Assembly (NCBI GenBank): GCA_958510825.1
Contig: OY294045.1
Coordinates: 11,459,916-11,523,915 of the forward strand
Source: Brachypterus glaber
Taxonomy: Eukaryota; Arthropoda; Insecta; Coleoptera; Kateretidae
Length of the DNA: 64,000 nt
Direction of reading: 5' to 3'
The position numbers were made by a program, and so were the translations under genes. Below the pieces are notes generated by a model. That model was not told the origin of the DNA and searched no databases. It saw only the letters and a list, made by a program, of their open reading frames with translations. Below are positions 37,701-49,700 of the stretch, one piece after another (the first letter of the stretch is position 1; every line of letters starts with the position of its first letter).

Positions 37701-40700
37701 TCGTCTAACGGCTCGTAAAGCGAACGTACAATGGAGATGACAATCCTTTACTCCAGACTTATACATATAATTTTTCTAACACCTTAAAAGCCAAAAACGG
37801 AATGTGTTATTTCTAAAATTAAAAAAAATATATATTACGAGTTACGTAATTAAATAAATATGTGTGTAATAAACTACTGTTCTACCAGTGTACATAAATT
37901 GTAGAACGGTAGATAAATCCAAAATTTTGTCAACCTAAATCTTTTAGACTAGAAATGCCGCACATTTTAAAGTATACGGAAAAAGTATTCCTTAAAGCAT
38001 CTCAATTAAATTAAAAACTAAATAAACCAATCAAATGTTACGATTGAGAAGTTTAACTCTTATTATTTAACAATTATTCTTATCCCTTGTTAGTTAGGTC
38101 AAAATTATAATGATTATATAAAAATATGGTCAAAACCAAGATAACTTTCTTGGTCAAACTAAATTTATTATTTTAATGTATTAATACAGTTTGTTTCTGC
38201 CTTTTTCCTTTTCAAAATGTCAAAAATTGTTTGTCATATCATTCATATGTGTTTGTTATTAACATTTCTAACTTTCGGCCAAGATTTCATAACATAAAAT
38301 ACTTTTAATTTGTTGTATACTTTTGAATTGTTATGTAAAAGAATGTTGTTCTTTAGGATCTAAAACCCATGGAAGGTATAATGGAAGAGGCTTACAGTGA
38401 GAGTTCTGTGAGCAGCAGCGGAAGTACCAGTGATGAGGGCGAAATTCCGGAGTTTGTACCTTCGGCGTGGGATAAATTTGCGACACCTGTCAAATCTGCG
38501 TTGAGGTCGCCTGAGAAAACTTTAGAAAAAGATGAAAAGGTAAGTTTAAAATATCTATTTTAGAAGTATTTTACTAAAAGTACACTCTATCATGACGTTT
38601 TTTGATGTTCGCCATTTTGCGGCCTGAAAGTTAAAGCTATTGAATAGTCGGAAAAATATTTTAAGCCACTGTTTACGAACTGGGGTAACTCCAGGGTTGA
38701 TTACGTTACATTTTACGCATATTTTAACTTTTAAATGTGTAAATTAAAAGATATATTTAAATACAATATTTATTTTTAGTAAATAACAAAACATATATTT
38801 ATAATTAGTATAATAAGTTTAATTTGTGATAAATATATAATTTTATGCAATGTTGCTTACGTTACATTTTGTGACATTGATTTTGACTTAAGTACACGTT
38901 TCTTTAAATTTCTGTTCTATTCCAGAATATAAAATCTTTTTAAAACTAAATGTCCAAACATAGAGTGCCGTATTATAGATCTTATGGTTTAGTAGCCAGC
39001 CCTATAACTAGAGAACGCATTGGCACTATTTAAGTTTATTTAATTTTATTTTTCTGTTCAAGTTTTTATAATTTTATTTGTATTTCCAGAAATCCAAAGG
39101 AGTTTCGTTTAAAAAACAAAAGTACCATTGTGTGTACGAGTACCCTAGAGAACCTGAAAGTCCAGTATTACATGGTCAAGATTTGTGGAAGAGTCAAACG
39201 GATTTCAATTCATTTGCAGGTAAGCTTTCTTTGACAATAACAATTTTTAATCATTGTGAATGTTTTTTCTCCATCCCTCATTGCAATATTACACTAGGTA
39301 CCGTAGTTAGAATGTTAGATTTTTTTAAAAAGTGTTTTTGATTTTTTTTTAAATTTGTTTTTAAGTGTTTGGGAAAATGCAATATACCATTTACTGTGAA
39401 TAGTATACAATGGAATGCGTAGCTTTACATATCTTCACGGCTTGTTATAACATTAATGAACGCTAATAGTATTTATAAAAATTACACCGGCCCACAAAAA
39501 AAAAAAATTTATGAGTCTTGGATTCCAATATGATATTCCTATGTATTTTTTCCCGCTGAAACCGAATCCGTAACCAGTTTAACCCTTACACGTCAGGATT
39601 TTGACATAACCTCAAAAAACACCCGAAAAACTATTGAAACCGCTAAAATCATCTACTCCATACCACTTTCACCCTCTTCCTCCAGATTCGTAATTTCGTA
39701 ACCCCATAATCCTCTAACCTCGAAATAACATTGCTCCATAACCTCAAAACCCCGTAACCTCATTAAGTAGAAAAATCTGGTTCGGGAAAACAGAACAATT
39801 ACGTGAAATTTTCTTGTAGAACATAGTTATGAATAAGTAACTTAGGAATTGTTTCTGGGTATAGCTCAGGGCAGTGTCATCGGTCCCATTTTATTTGCCA
39901 TATTTGTAAACGACATTGTATCAGCAATAGGTAATGGCACACTCATAAATTTTGCAGACGATACCAACTCAATAATAACTGCAAAAAATTGTGAAGACTT
40001 GATGATAAAGCACAGGTGTACTATAAATGACCTACTAAACTGGTTTATTAAAAATAAACTTATATTAAATAAAAATAAAACAAATATTATATGCTTTAAA
40101 ACATCAAGGTCAAACTTTATAACACCTGATCAAGTCCCTATTGATGATACAATGGTCGATACAGTCGATGACACAAAGTTCTTGGGTCTATACCTAGATA
40201 AACACTTAGGTTGGACTCAACAGTTAGAGGAATTAACCAAGAAACTGTATACTCTATTAGAGTACTAAAGCCTTATGTCAACTTTGATACACTAAGGGTG
40301 GTATATCATGCATACTTCCAATCTCTACTAAGATTCGGTATAATCTTTTGGGGTCAATGTACAGATGTGGGGGATTTGTTCAAAATACAAAAACGAGCAC
40401 TCAGAATCATGTTAGGGTTGAGGAATTCGGATTCCTGTAGAGGTTTATTTAGAACCAATAACATTCTCACGCTAACTGGAGTCTACATATATGAAGCTTT
40501 GTTATTTATGTTCAAGAACAAGCACCTGTTCAGGGACATGATTTCACATAGTGACCGGAACTTCGGCTACAACGTGCCTAGACATAGGTTAGCAACTTTT
40601 GAAAAGGGATGCTTCTACTCTGCCATAAGTATGTTCAACAAACTCCCAGTTAATATTAAAACCACGAAAAACCTTAAAACTTTTAAAACACTAGTCCGTT

Positions 40701-43700
40701 CTAAGTTGGTTGAATTGGAACCATATGCTTTATCTGACTACCTGTGATAGTTATTTTAACTTATTTTAATGTGTTATATATACCAAATTTTAAATTATCT
40801 TAATATTTATTTTTATACTTTTATTTGTAAAATTTACTGTTTATTTGTAAATTTACTTAAATTACCAGTTGACAATTTTCATGTTCAGAATTGTCTATTC
40901 ATGTACATAAATTTTGTGAATATTCCGTTTTTATTATGAAATAAACTTATTATTATTATTATTATTATTATTAACTGTATGACCCTAAAATCCCCTCACA
41001 CCTCTTAACCCCTTCTCACTCCGTAACCTCATATATTATAACCTCTTAACCCCATCATCCTATTCTGTGGAGAAGTCCGGTTCTCGAAAACAAAAGTTTT
41101 GTGAGTGAAATCATGAATCAAGGTATACTTCATTATTTTTTTTAACCGGACTTCTCCACAGAATGGGATAACGGGATTAAGGGGATATAGTATATGGGGT
41201 TATGATGTGAAGGGATTTTGAGGTTATGGTGATAGGGGATTTTGGGGTTATAGAGTTACTTACCTATGACTATGTTCCACAAAAAAAACTGAAGAATTTT
41301 TTCTGTTTTCCCAAACTAGATTTTTCTACCTAATGAGGTTACGGGGTTTTGAGGTTATGCGGCTATGGTATTATGAGGTTAGTAAATTCGGGGTTCTGGG
41401 TTCATATAATTAGCAATTTGGGGACAGGGGGGTGACAGTGGTATGGCATAGATGATTTTAGCGGTTTCAGTAGTTTTTTGGGTGTTTTTTAGAGGTTATG
41501 TCAAAATCCTGACGTGTAGGGGTCAAACGGATTGCGGATTCAGTTTCAGCGGGAAAAAATACATAGAAATATCATATTGGAATCCAAGACTCAGAATTTT
41601 TTTTTTTGTGGGCCTGTGTTATGGGGAAGAAGTGTTGTTTTAGTGTGACGAAGCCAATGAGAGGGGAAATAAAAAATAGCCTGACATTATTTATGGAATA
41701 TCCTTTGCTTTAGAAGAGCACGGTCATTTTAATTTAGAAAAACACTATAGAAATGTTCTGGACTGATTATTACTAAAGCATAGATATCCTGAATCATTTT
41801 AAAACTTCGCGCGGATTACGTAGATAGAATAGGATAGGGTACCCGAATCACGTTGACGTTTTTTCGAAAAGACCGTCAACATCCAGGCACCCAACTATAG
41901 GGCCTTTAGTAGAAACTCCTATTTTGACACGTTAGTCTCGTTAGAACCTAAGCGCAAAATCCAAACGGTAAAAAAAAAATATCCATTCTTGTCTTTTAAA
42001 AAGTCAAAAGGTTCACTTATTTTCAGAATTTAATAAATAAATTAACCATTTTAATGGATCCTTAAAAGGACTGAATCATGAATTTATTGCATAATATATT
42101 AAATATTTCTTATATATTACTATTATTAGTCCACATAAGTCATTTTTACTAAAAAAAAAATCAGAATTTTACATTTTCGCTTTTTAAACGAGATTAGAAG
42201 TAAAATGTAAACAATTTACTAGCTAGAAATAAAAAACCATAATTTTTGCATATGCTACGCTATGAATAAATAAATTGGAAACTACATGCATTTTAAAATA
42301 CTCCTTACAAAAATCTGTAAATCTGTATGAATATTTAGGCGGTAATCCTTAATGGTTTAAGAGTCTTTTTTATCTCCAAGTTGACTTTAATGATGTTCTT
42401 GCTTATCTCTTTGAGGTGAAAAAAGTGTCAAAATATGAGGTTTCTGTAGTGTCTTAGTTGGAGTGCTTTATTGCTAGGGTTTCTGTCAAGAAAAAGAGCG
42501 GATACAAGAAAATCTGGTAAAAATTGTTTGTTGGTAACTATGTTTTGACATTAGATGTCACAAATTACATAAGCTCACATAAAAAAAATTGATTTTTAAA
42601 TTGCTATAGGGCAGCTTTGATTTTATGGTAAACGGCTATATACTCTTCAGGCATGTGGCTACAATGTGGCGTTTTAAGTAGTTTTTTTACTTCATAAAAT
42701 TTTTGGCCCCCCCTGGGATTTTTGAAAGTCGGCGCCTATAGGTATAAGCACAGATATCAGGTGTGAAGTCTGTGGACAACAATTCTATTTTTGCATACGC
42801 CACTGTAAAAATATGCCATGAAAAATAACCTTAAAATAGGTATTTATGGTACTAGTGGGTAAAGTAAGATATTGCCCATGAGAAAATTAACCTGCGAGGC
42901 GTCAGCCAAGCAGGTTAATTTTCGAGAGGGCGATATCGGTTTACCCACGAGTGCCATACAAGGTTTTATCCAATAAATAGCTTAGAAATTCATATTTTTA
43001 TTAAACATTTTAATGACATTTACAAGAAAATAATTTGTCAAGTGACAGTTGAGTGTGTAAAATAAATAATTATCCACTCAATAAAGTAAAAGCCACGCGG
43101 GGGTTAATATTGAGTTTATCTATTTAAAATAAAGCTGGTAATTGTCTCATTATCTGTATGTATTGGATAAATATATATTTTTATTCGCTTGTATTCCAAA
43201 GTGTCATTTTTCGATTAGAAATGTTAAGTTAAAAGTGACACTTTTGTTAAGAGTTTATCTTTTGTTTTACATTGGTGGGCTGCAGCCCGCCAAAGTACTT
43301 TTACAGTCCCTTATGTAAAATTGTCAGATAACTGACAAAACCAAATTAAAACTAATTTTACTTATTATTTTTACTTTTTTTGTTAAAAATATGTTTACAA
43401 GCGAATAAAAAATAGCGTATGATACACGGACGAGAAATATATCTCGGTCTTACGCGGTTGTGAATCTTGGCTTACGCCTCGATTCACAATCTCCGCATCC
43501 AAACATTATTTCTCGTCCTTGGACTTTTATATGTATACTATTAACATATTTATAACTCAAAGAGAAACTTGGCATATCCGGAAAAGGCTAAAAACGTTTG
43601 CGGGTTTGTAATTTTCCTAGATTTTTTTTGTCTCCACTCTATTCTTGACAGAAAATATCACATTAAGGCACTCTAGTCTTTAATTTAAATAATCATCTGC

Positions 43701-46700
43701 ATCGCTTCTATTTCTGCGTCGATTCACCGTCATTTCACCCATCATCCTTGATGTTTCACTATTTGTTATAACGAGTATAACATTTTAAAGAGAAAACACG
43801 TTTTTCTATTTTGCGACTCTTATAAGCTCATAATCACACGCAGCCCATAAGAGGTCTCTACTTTTTTTTCTTTTGGGTTGGCAACAGACAAAAGCCAATC
43901 ACTTGACGTTTTCCGTGCAAATGTTAACGCCGCTTTAATGTTTAATTTTCTACAAAATTTTGTGTTTGGGTTATTTTTTACCATGTTAAAATTGTGGCTT
44001 GGTTACTTGCAATAAAAAAGAGAAGACATGGCTATAAAATATATCAAAATAATATTTTTGCACGACCAAGACTAAAACCTAATTTTACGCTTTCATTTTC
44101 GGGACTAAACTTGCCGTTTTTCTCCCTAGGGAATAAAAATCACGGCAACCTTGATAATATTAAAATATTATACTTACTATGTGCTTTGCTGGTTCAAAAA
44201 TTAGGTTTGGTGGGGTTTTGTAATAAATTAGCGATTCAAACCAATTTATTTGATTTTAACAAAGAAAACCTTTAAAAATAACATTGTTATAACAATTTAT
44301 ACATAACTTAAAATTCATCATCTTCGTCCATTTTATTGACGTTTGTGTCAACCATATTAAAAAACAATTGAAATCGCGATAGCCATGAAACTGACTTTTC
44401 GCAATTTACAGGCATCTTGATTAAATTACGAAAATAAAACAACCGATTTTAGACGCGTGGTTTTTAATTTTATCTACCTACCTAAATTATGTTTGGTCCT
44501 GCAAAAAATAATGTATATACCTCAGGACTAAACTTGGCTGTTTTAGTCCCTTGCATTTCTGTTTCCCTCGCTCGCTACGCTCTCTCAGGAAACACTAATG
44601 CAGCGGGACTAAAACAGCCAGTTTAGTCCCTTGGTATATAAATAACTATTGTTCTTAGAATTTTAAACATGGCGAAAACTGTAATGCCAATCCGAAACAA
44701 ACATTCCTAAATCAGTCATCAATTTAAATGTAAGTTTTTTTAAATTTTAGAGCAAAATAGAAAAAATTGTATAAAGCACTCGTTTCATAACACGTTTTTA
44801 ACGCACTAGTACTTTAGAAAACTCGCCGCAAGCGGCTCGTTTTCTAAAGTTGTACTCGACGACGTGCGCTAAAAACGTATGTTATGAAATTAGTACTTTA
44901 ATATACTATTAAAATTCTAGACTGGGAGTTTGATGCAGATACTTATTTACCCCCGCCAACGGACGATAACGAAATACTGTCCCAAAACAACTATGCCTAC
45001 CAACAAAACCTCATTAGAAGTAGAAATTTATACCAACTTACTAATATATCCACGCATCCAAGTAAGAAATTTCATCCGATAGGGATGTTAGATGTTTTTC
45101 AGCACAATAGAGCTCGAGAATGGTAGAAGAAGTTTGCCCAACACTGTAGCACCATCTAGCGGTCACTAAAATCAGCTGTCAGATTTACCAAAAAAATGGG
45201 TTATTATACACGGTGTATTTGAAATAGCGTGGGAAATTTTAACAGGTGATTCTACATGATAAAATATGACAAAAAGTTCCTATAAACATATGTCTAAAAA
45301 TGCGTCATAAGGGAGCTACGCCCCTTTGAAAGTGGCTAAGAAAATCGGTTTTTATTTAATAACTCAGGAACCCTTTGAGATATATCAACGAGGTTTTGCA
45401 CGTCAACTAATCCTACCAAGGCCCGTTTCTATGTGTTATTTTCATGTACTTATTTCAACCAGGGATGTGAGAAACGGGGGGGGGGGGGGCTTATCGGTTT
45501 TTTGTCCAAAACTTTTTTCTGTGTAACTTTTTTGCAATTTTATTTTTGAAATATGATTCCTCAGGTCAAAATACATAAAAAAGGTACTCTTGTTGTAATA
45601 CTGTAGGATTTACCGTTTTCGAGAAACTTTCATTTGAAGGTGAAATTCCACAGTTCGAGGACGAAAAATTAAATACTAAAATGTTGAAAACCAAAATTTT
45701 AATGATGCAGGGCGAATGTATATTAAAAACTAAGAAAAAAACCTCATATACAGGTACTTCCAAAAATCAATCCTAATGGAGCTATGGTCTCCTAAATATG
45801 CACCATTTTTAAATGGCTATGGTAGCTTTAAAAGCGTTTTTTCGACCTACATGTATGAAAACTTTTTTTCTTAGTTTTTGATGTAGAATAACATTGCATC
45901 ATTAAAATTTTGGTTTTCGACGTTTTAGTATTTAATTTTTCGTCCTCGAACCGTGAAATTTCACCTTCAAATGAACTTTTCTCGAAAACGGTTAATCCTA
46001 CAGTATTACAACAAGAGTACCTTTTTTATGTATTTTGACCTGAGGAATCATATTTTAAAAATTAAATTGCAAAAAAGTTACACAGAAAAAAGTTTGGGAC
46101 AAAAAACTGATAAGGCCCTCCCGTTTCGCACACCTCTGGTTTAAATAAGTACGTGAAAATGACATACAAAGATGGGCCTTATTAGGATTAATTCACGTGC
46201 AAAACCTCGTTAATATATCTCAAAGGGTTCCTGTGTTATTAAATAAAAACCGATCTTTTTTAGCCAATTTCAAAGGGGCGTAGCTCCCTTATGACTCATT
46301 TGTAGACATATGTTTATAGGAACTTTTTGTCATATTTTATCATATAGAATCACCTGTTAAAATTTCCTACACTATTTCAAATACACCCTGTATACTCCGC
46401 GCATTATCTATCTGAGATCCAATTGCAATTCCAATAATGGCATTTTCCATAGGATAGTTTGCCAGCTCAACCTAATATAATTTTCGGCCTACGCTAAACC
46501 GTCTCACTCTGTAGTGATGTTTGCGCAGACGCCAACTTATAAAAAAATTATCTTTAAAATTAAAAAAAAATAGATGTTCAACAGTTACACGTTAAAATTT
46601 AACATCACACAATAAAAAAACATAAATATTCACGATTCACTTAAAATTTTACTATTAAAGTAATAATTTCACGAAACAATATAAAATAAATCAAGTCCTG

Positions 46701-49700
46701 TTCATATCTACGATAGCAAGGCTGATGCAGGAGTGAATGCGCCTAAGCGGCCACATCCGTTTCTTACAAAGAACACGCTGCGACTGTTAAATGCTAGTTT
46801 AATAAACCAGGTTTCAATTTAACTGCTGCCAATATAACAAACTTTAAATTCTGTCGGAGTAACGGGCCCCACTCCTTTAGAAAATAGCAGATTCTGGCAT
46901 ACTGTGCGAGAATGATATTTCTTACTCTAGTGATAGAATAGGTACATGTGGCGACAACTCAATGCTTATAAATAACTAAATTATAATGAGTTTATACATT
47001 TATAACACTAGACTTAAGTGTGGACTTAAGCAATTTAGTAAAAAAGCAATGAAATTACAACAATACAAAAAAAAGGTCCTGTCCACTGGACGATACTAAC
47101 ATTTCTATACGTTTTAAGGGTTGCTAAATCCGATACCGGAGTTGGTTTGACTCGCTCAGATCGTATTTCGTTCCTAACCTCAAAAAGTAATGAAAGTTGA
47201 AACACTTTTTATCACTTTTTAGAGTTTAGGAACAAAATGCTATCTGACCGAGTTAAACTAACCCCGGATTCGGATTTAGCGACCGCAATAAAGTATATAA
47301 ATGTTTGCCTTGTGTGGTGGACAAGACCTTTTTTTTTCGTGGTCCTGTGCACAGGCGCACGAAAAAAAAAGGAAAGAAACGTCTTGTCCACCAGACGAGA
47401 CAAACATTTCTATACGTTTTTGAGGTCGCTGAACCCGAATCCGGAGTCGGTTTGACTCGGTCAGATCGCATTTCGTTAATAACTTCAAAAAAGTGAAAAA
47501 AGTTGATACATTTTATCACTTATTTGAGGTTAGGTTAGGAACGAAATGCGATCTGACCGAGCCAAACCAACCTCAGATTCGGATTCAGCGTCCCCAAAAA
47601 CATATAAAAATGTTCGTCACGTCTGGTGGACAAAACCTTTTTTTTCGTGTGCATGTCTAGTCTGTAAAATTACAATACCCAATTTTGGGCTTGTCCTGTT
47701 GGAAATAAATGAATATTGTTATTATATATAAGAAAAAGTGTAATCTGAAACAACTTTGGAATACATAATTTGCACTCGTGGAACCGTCACACTCGCCTGC
47801 GGCTCGTGTGCCAAAATTTCCACCTGTGTATGCGTTATTCCAAATTTGTTACAGTATATACTGTATAGTGATAAATCTGGCAGCTCATTTTAGTAACCAC
47901 TTTAGCGCTTGATGATGCCACTGTGTTGGGCAAACTCCATTTCTCGATCTCTAGTAATTCCGCAGAAGAGCAGCAGTGCAATTTTTTAACCAATCACAAG
48001 GCGGAATTCATATTTTTCCCACCATACAAAATAATTTATTTGCCTTTGCTACAGTAACTGACAGTACTACTTGTAGTTGGACTAGTATTTTTTCTACTGC
48101 TGGAGGGCAAGATGTAATCTTGGTGGTGGGGTTGTTGCTTGCTGCTCTTCTGTGAACATTACAAAACACGTTTAAAATATCCTTGTAGACAAAAACTATA
48201 AAGAAAATGGGGTGACAAATATCTCTACTCACGCACATCTCTAGTCACACACATCTCTACTCACACACATCTCTACTCAAACACATCTCTACTCATTGTC
48301 ATATACTTTGACATTTATTTATTCATTTGTTTATAGTCATTCTGGGACTTTTATTTGATTAAAACTAGAATACCATGGCAGAACAAAGCACTAACTAAAT
48401 TTTATTCAATATTTTTTCGTAAATTAGCTTATAAGTTTATTTATTGGAAACAAATTTTACCTAATTCCATGTTACTATTAGTAGTAATAAGCCTGATAAT
48501 AAATTTTGGTTGCAATAAACGAACTTATAAGCTGAATTACAGAAAATATTAAATTAATTTAGATTAGTGCTTTGTTCCGCCATGGTATCCTAGTTTTAAT
48601 CAACGAACTAATAACTCTTCTTTCTAGAATACGCATACCGTTAAAATAAAGTATCGCCAACATCTCGGTTTGTTTGTAAACAAATAGTAGGTATATTCAG
48701 TCCTGAACAATAACAATTACCAGTAACTGGTATTGTTGTCTCTGTTAGAACAAAGATGTGCGAGTAAGACAGACGAATGTTTATGTTGCCGACGTTTTTG
48801 TCCGTTTTAACGAATGAAATGCCTATTCTAGAGAGTTATTAGTTCGTTGGTTCTAATTAAATAAATGTCAAAGTATATGACAATGAGTAGAGATGTGTGT
48901 GAGTAGAGATGTGTTTGAGTAGTGTGTGAGTAGAGTTGTGTGTGAGTAGAGATGTGTGTAAGTAGAGATGTGATGAGTAGAGATGTGTATCACCCAGAAA
49001 ATGTTTAAACACCGTGCATAATATACAATGGATTACAATTTTGATAATTGAATTTTCTTTACGGTTTTTTTTATGACTTGGTTCAGATACGGATTTAAAA
49101 GAAGCCTGGTATCTAAGGTACCATATTTTTTATTTTGGTATTGAGGCCTGTCTCCTACATGGAAAAGTCTTTTATTTTTATCCTAAAGTTATTGTAAAAT
49201 ATTTATTTAAAAACCACTTAAATTAAAATTAAAGAATAATACACAGTAGTTTCGAATTTTCAAAAAAAAAAAACAAAAATCGTCCTAGACAAAAAATTCT
49301 TGGATATAAATTAGTTTCATAAAAAAATAAACAACTTTTTTTTTTAAATGTCCGTGTGTCCGATGTTACGTTTTTTGGGAACACGATAACTCAAGAACGA
49401 ATAATCCGATCGACTTGAAATTTTCAGGAAGAATCAAGTTCTACGAGGTTAAGATCTCGATTGTTTTTGAAAGAAATCCACCCAAAAACAGAAAAGTTAT
49501 GGGGGGTTAAACTTTTAAAAAAATCGAAAAAAAACTGAAAGAAAATTCCGATTGACGTAACTTTTTTAGGCAAAAATTACTTTTATTAGGATCAATTCTA
49601 CCAATTTTGAATGTAATCCCCCCAACAACAAAAAAATTATGGGAGATTAAACTTTTTTAAAAATAAAAAAAACTATCAACTATTAAAAAAAAAAAAATTC

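Larger units (their letters stand above)
35584..37890. mobile_element. Multi-layer nested foldback, CACTGGTAGAA ends
   Basis: The outermost ends TA|CACTGGTAGAA and TTCTACCAGTG|TA lie at 35584 and 37890. Inside, arms AGAGCACTAGATAGGTAGG and CCTACCTATCCTAACAAACC (35617-35667, 36969-37012) pair. Within those lies the TAACGTTA element, and to its right a Harbinger-like MITE and a CACGGTGT element. This records at least four successive insertions in the intron after exon j. Confidence 0.7.
45100..47965. repeat. 2.9-kb inverted pair flanking later insertions
   Basis: GTTTGCCCAACACTGTAGCA (45130) is matched in inverted orientation by TGCCACTGTGTTGGGCAAAC (47916). Similarity continues through ACTAAAATCAGCTGTCAGAT with its inverted counterpart near 47875-47900. 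Between the arms lie the CACGGTGTATTT copy 3, the tandem foldbacks and a hairpin. It looks like an old foldback split by younger elements. Confidence 0.65.

Noticed and set aside
43994..44275. A 93-codon open stretch
   Set aside because: No domain, AT-driven composition, inside an LMTK intron, with no splice or start context. Most likely chance.
47212..47519. Several overlapping open stretches on both strands
   Set aside because: They arise from the palindromic symmetry of the tandem foldbacks and translate without a recognisable domain.
48226..48305. CRISPR-like or telomere-like array of ACACATCTCTACTC
   Set aside because: There are no spacers, the unit is repeated in inverse orientation 600 bases away, and an 8-bp duplication bounds the whole. 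It is the arm of a foldback element.
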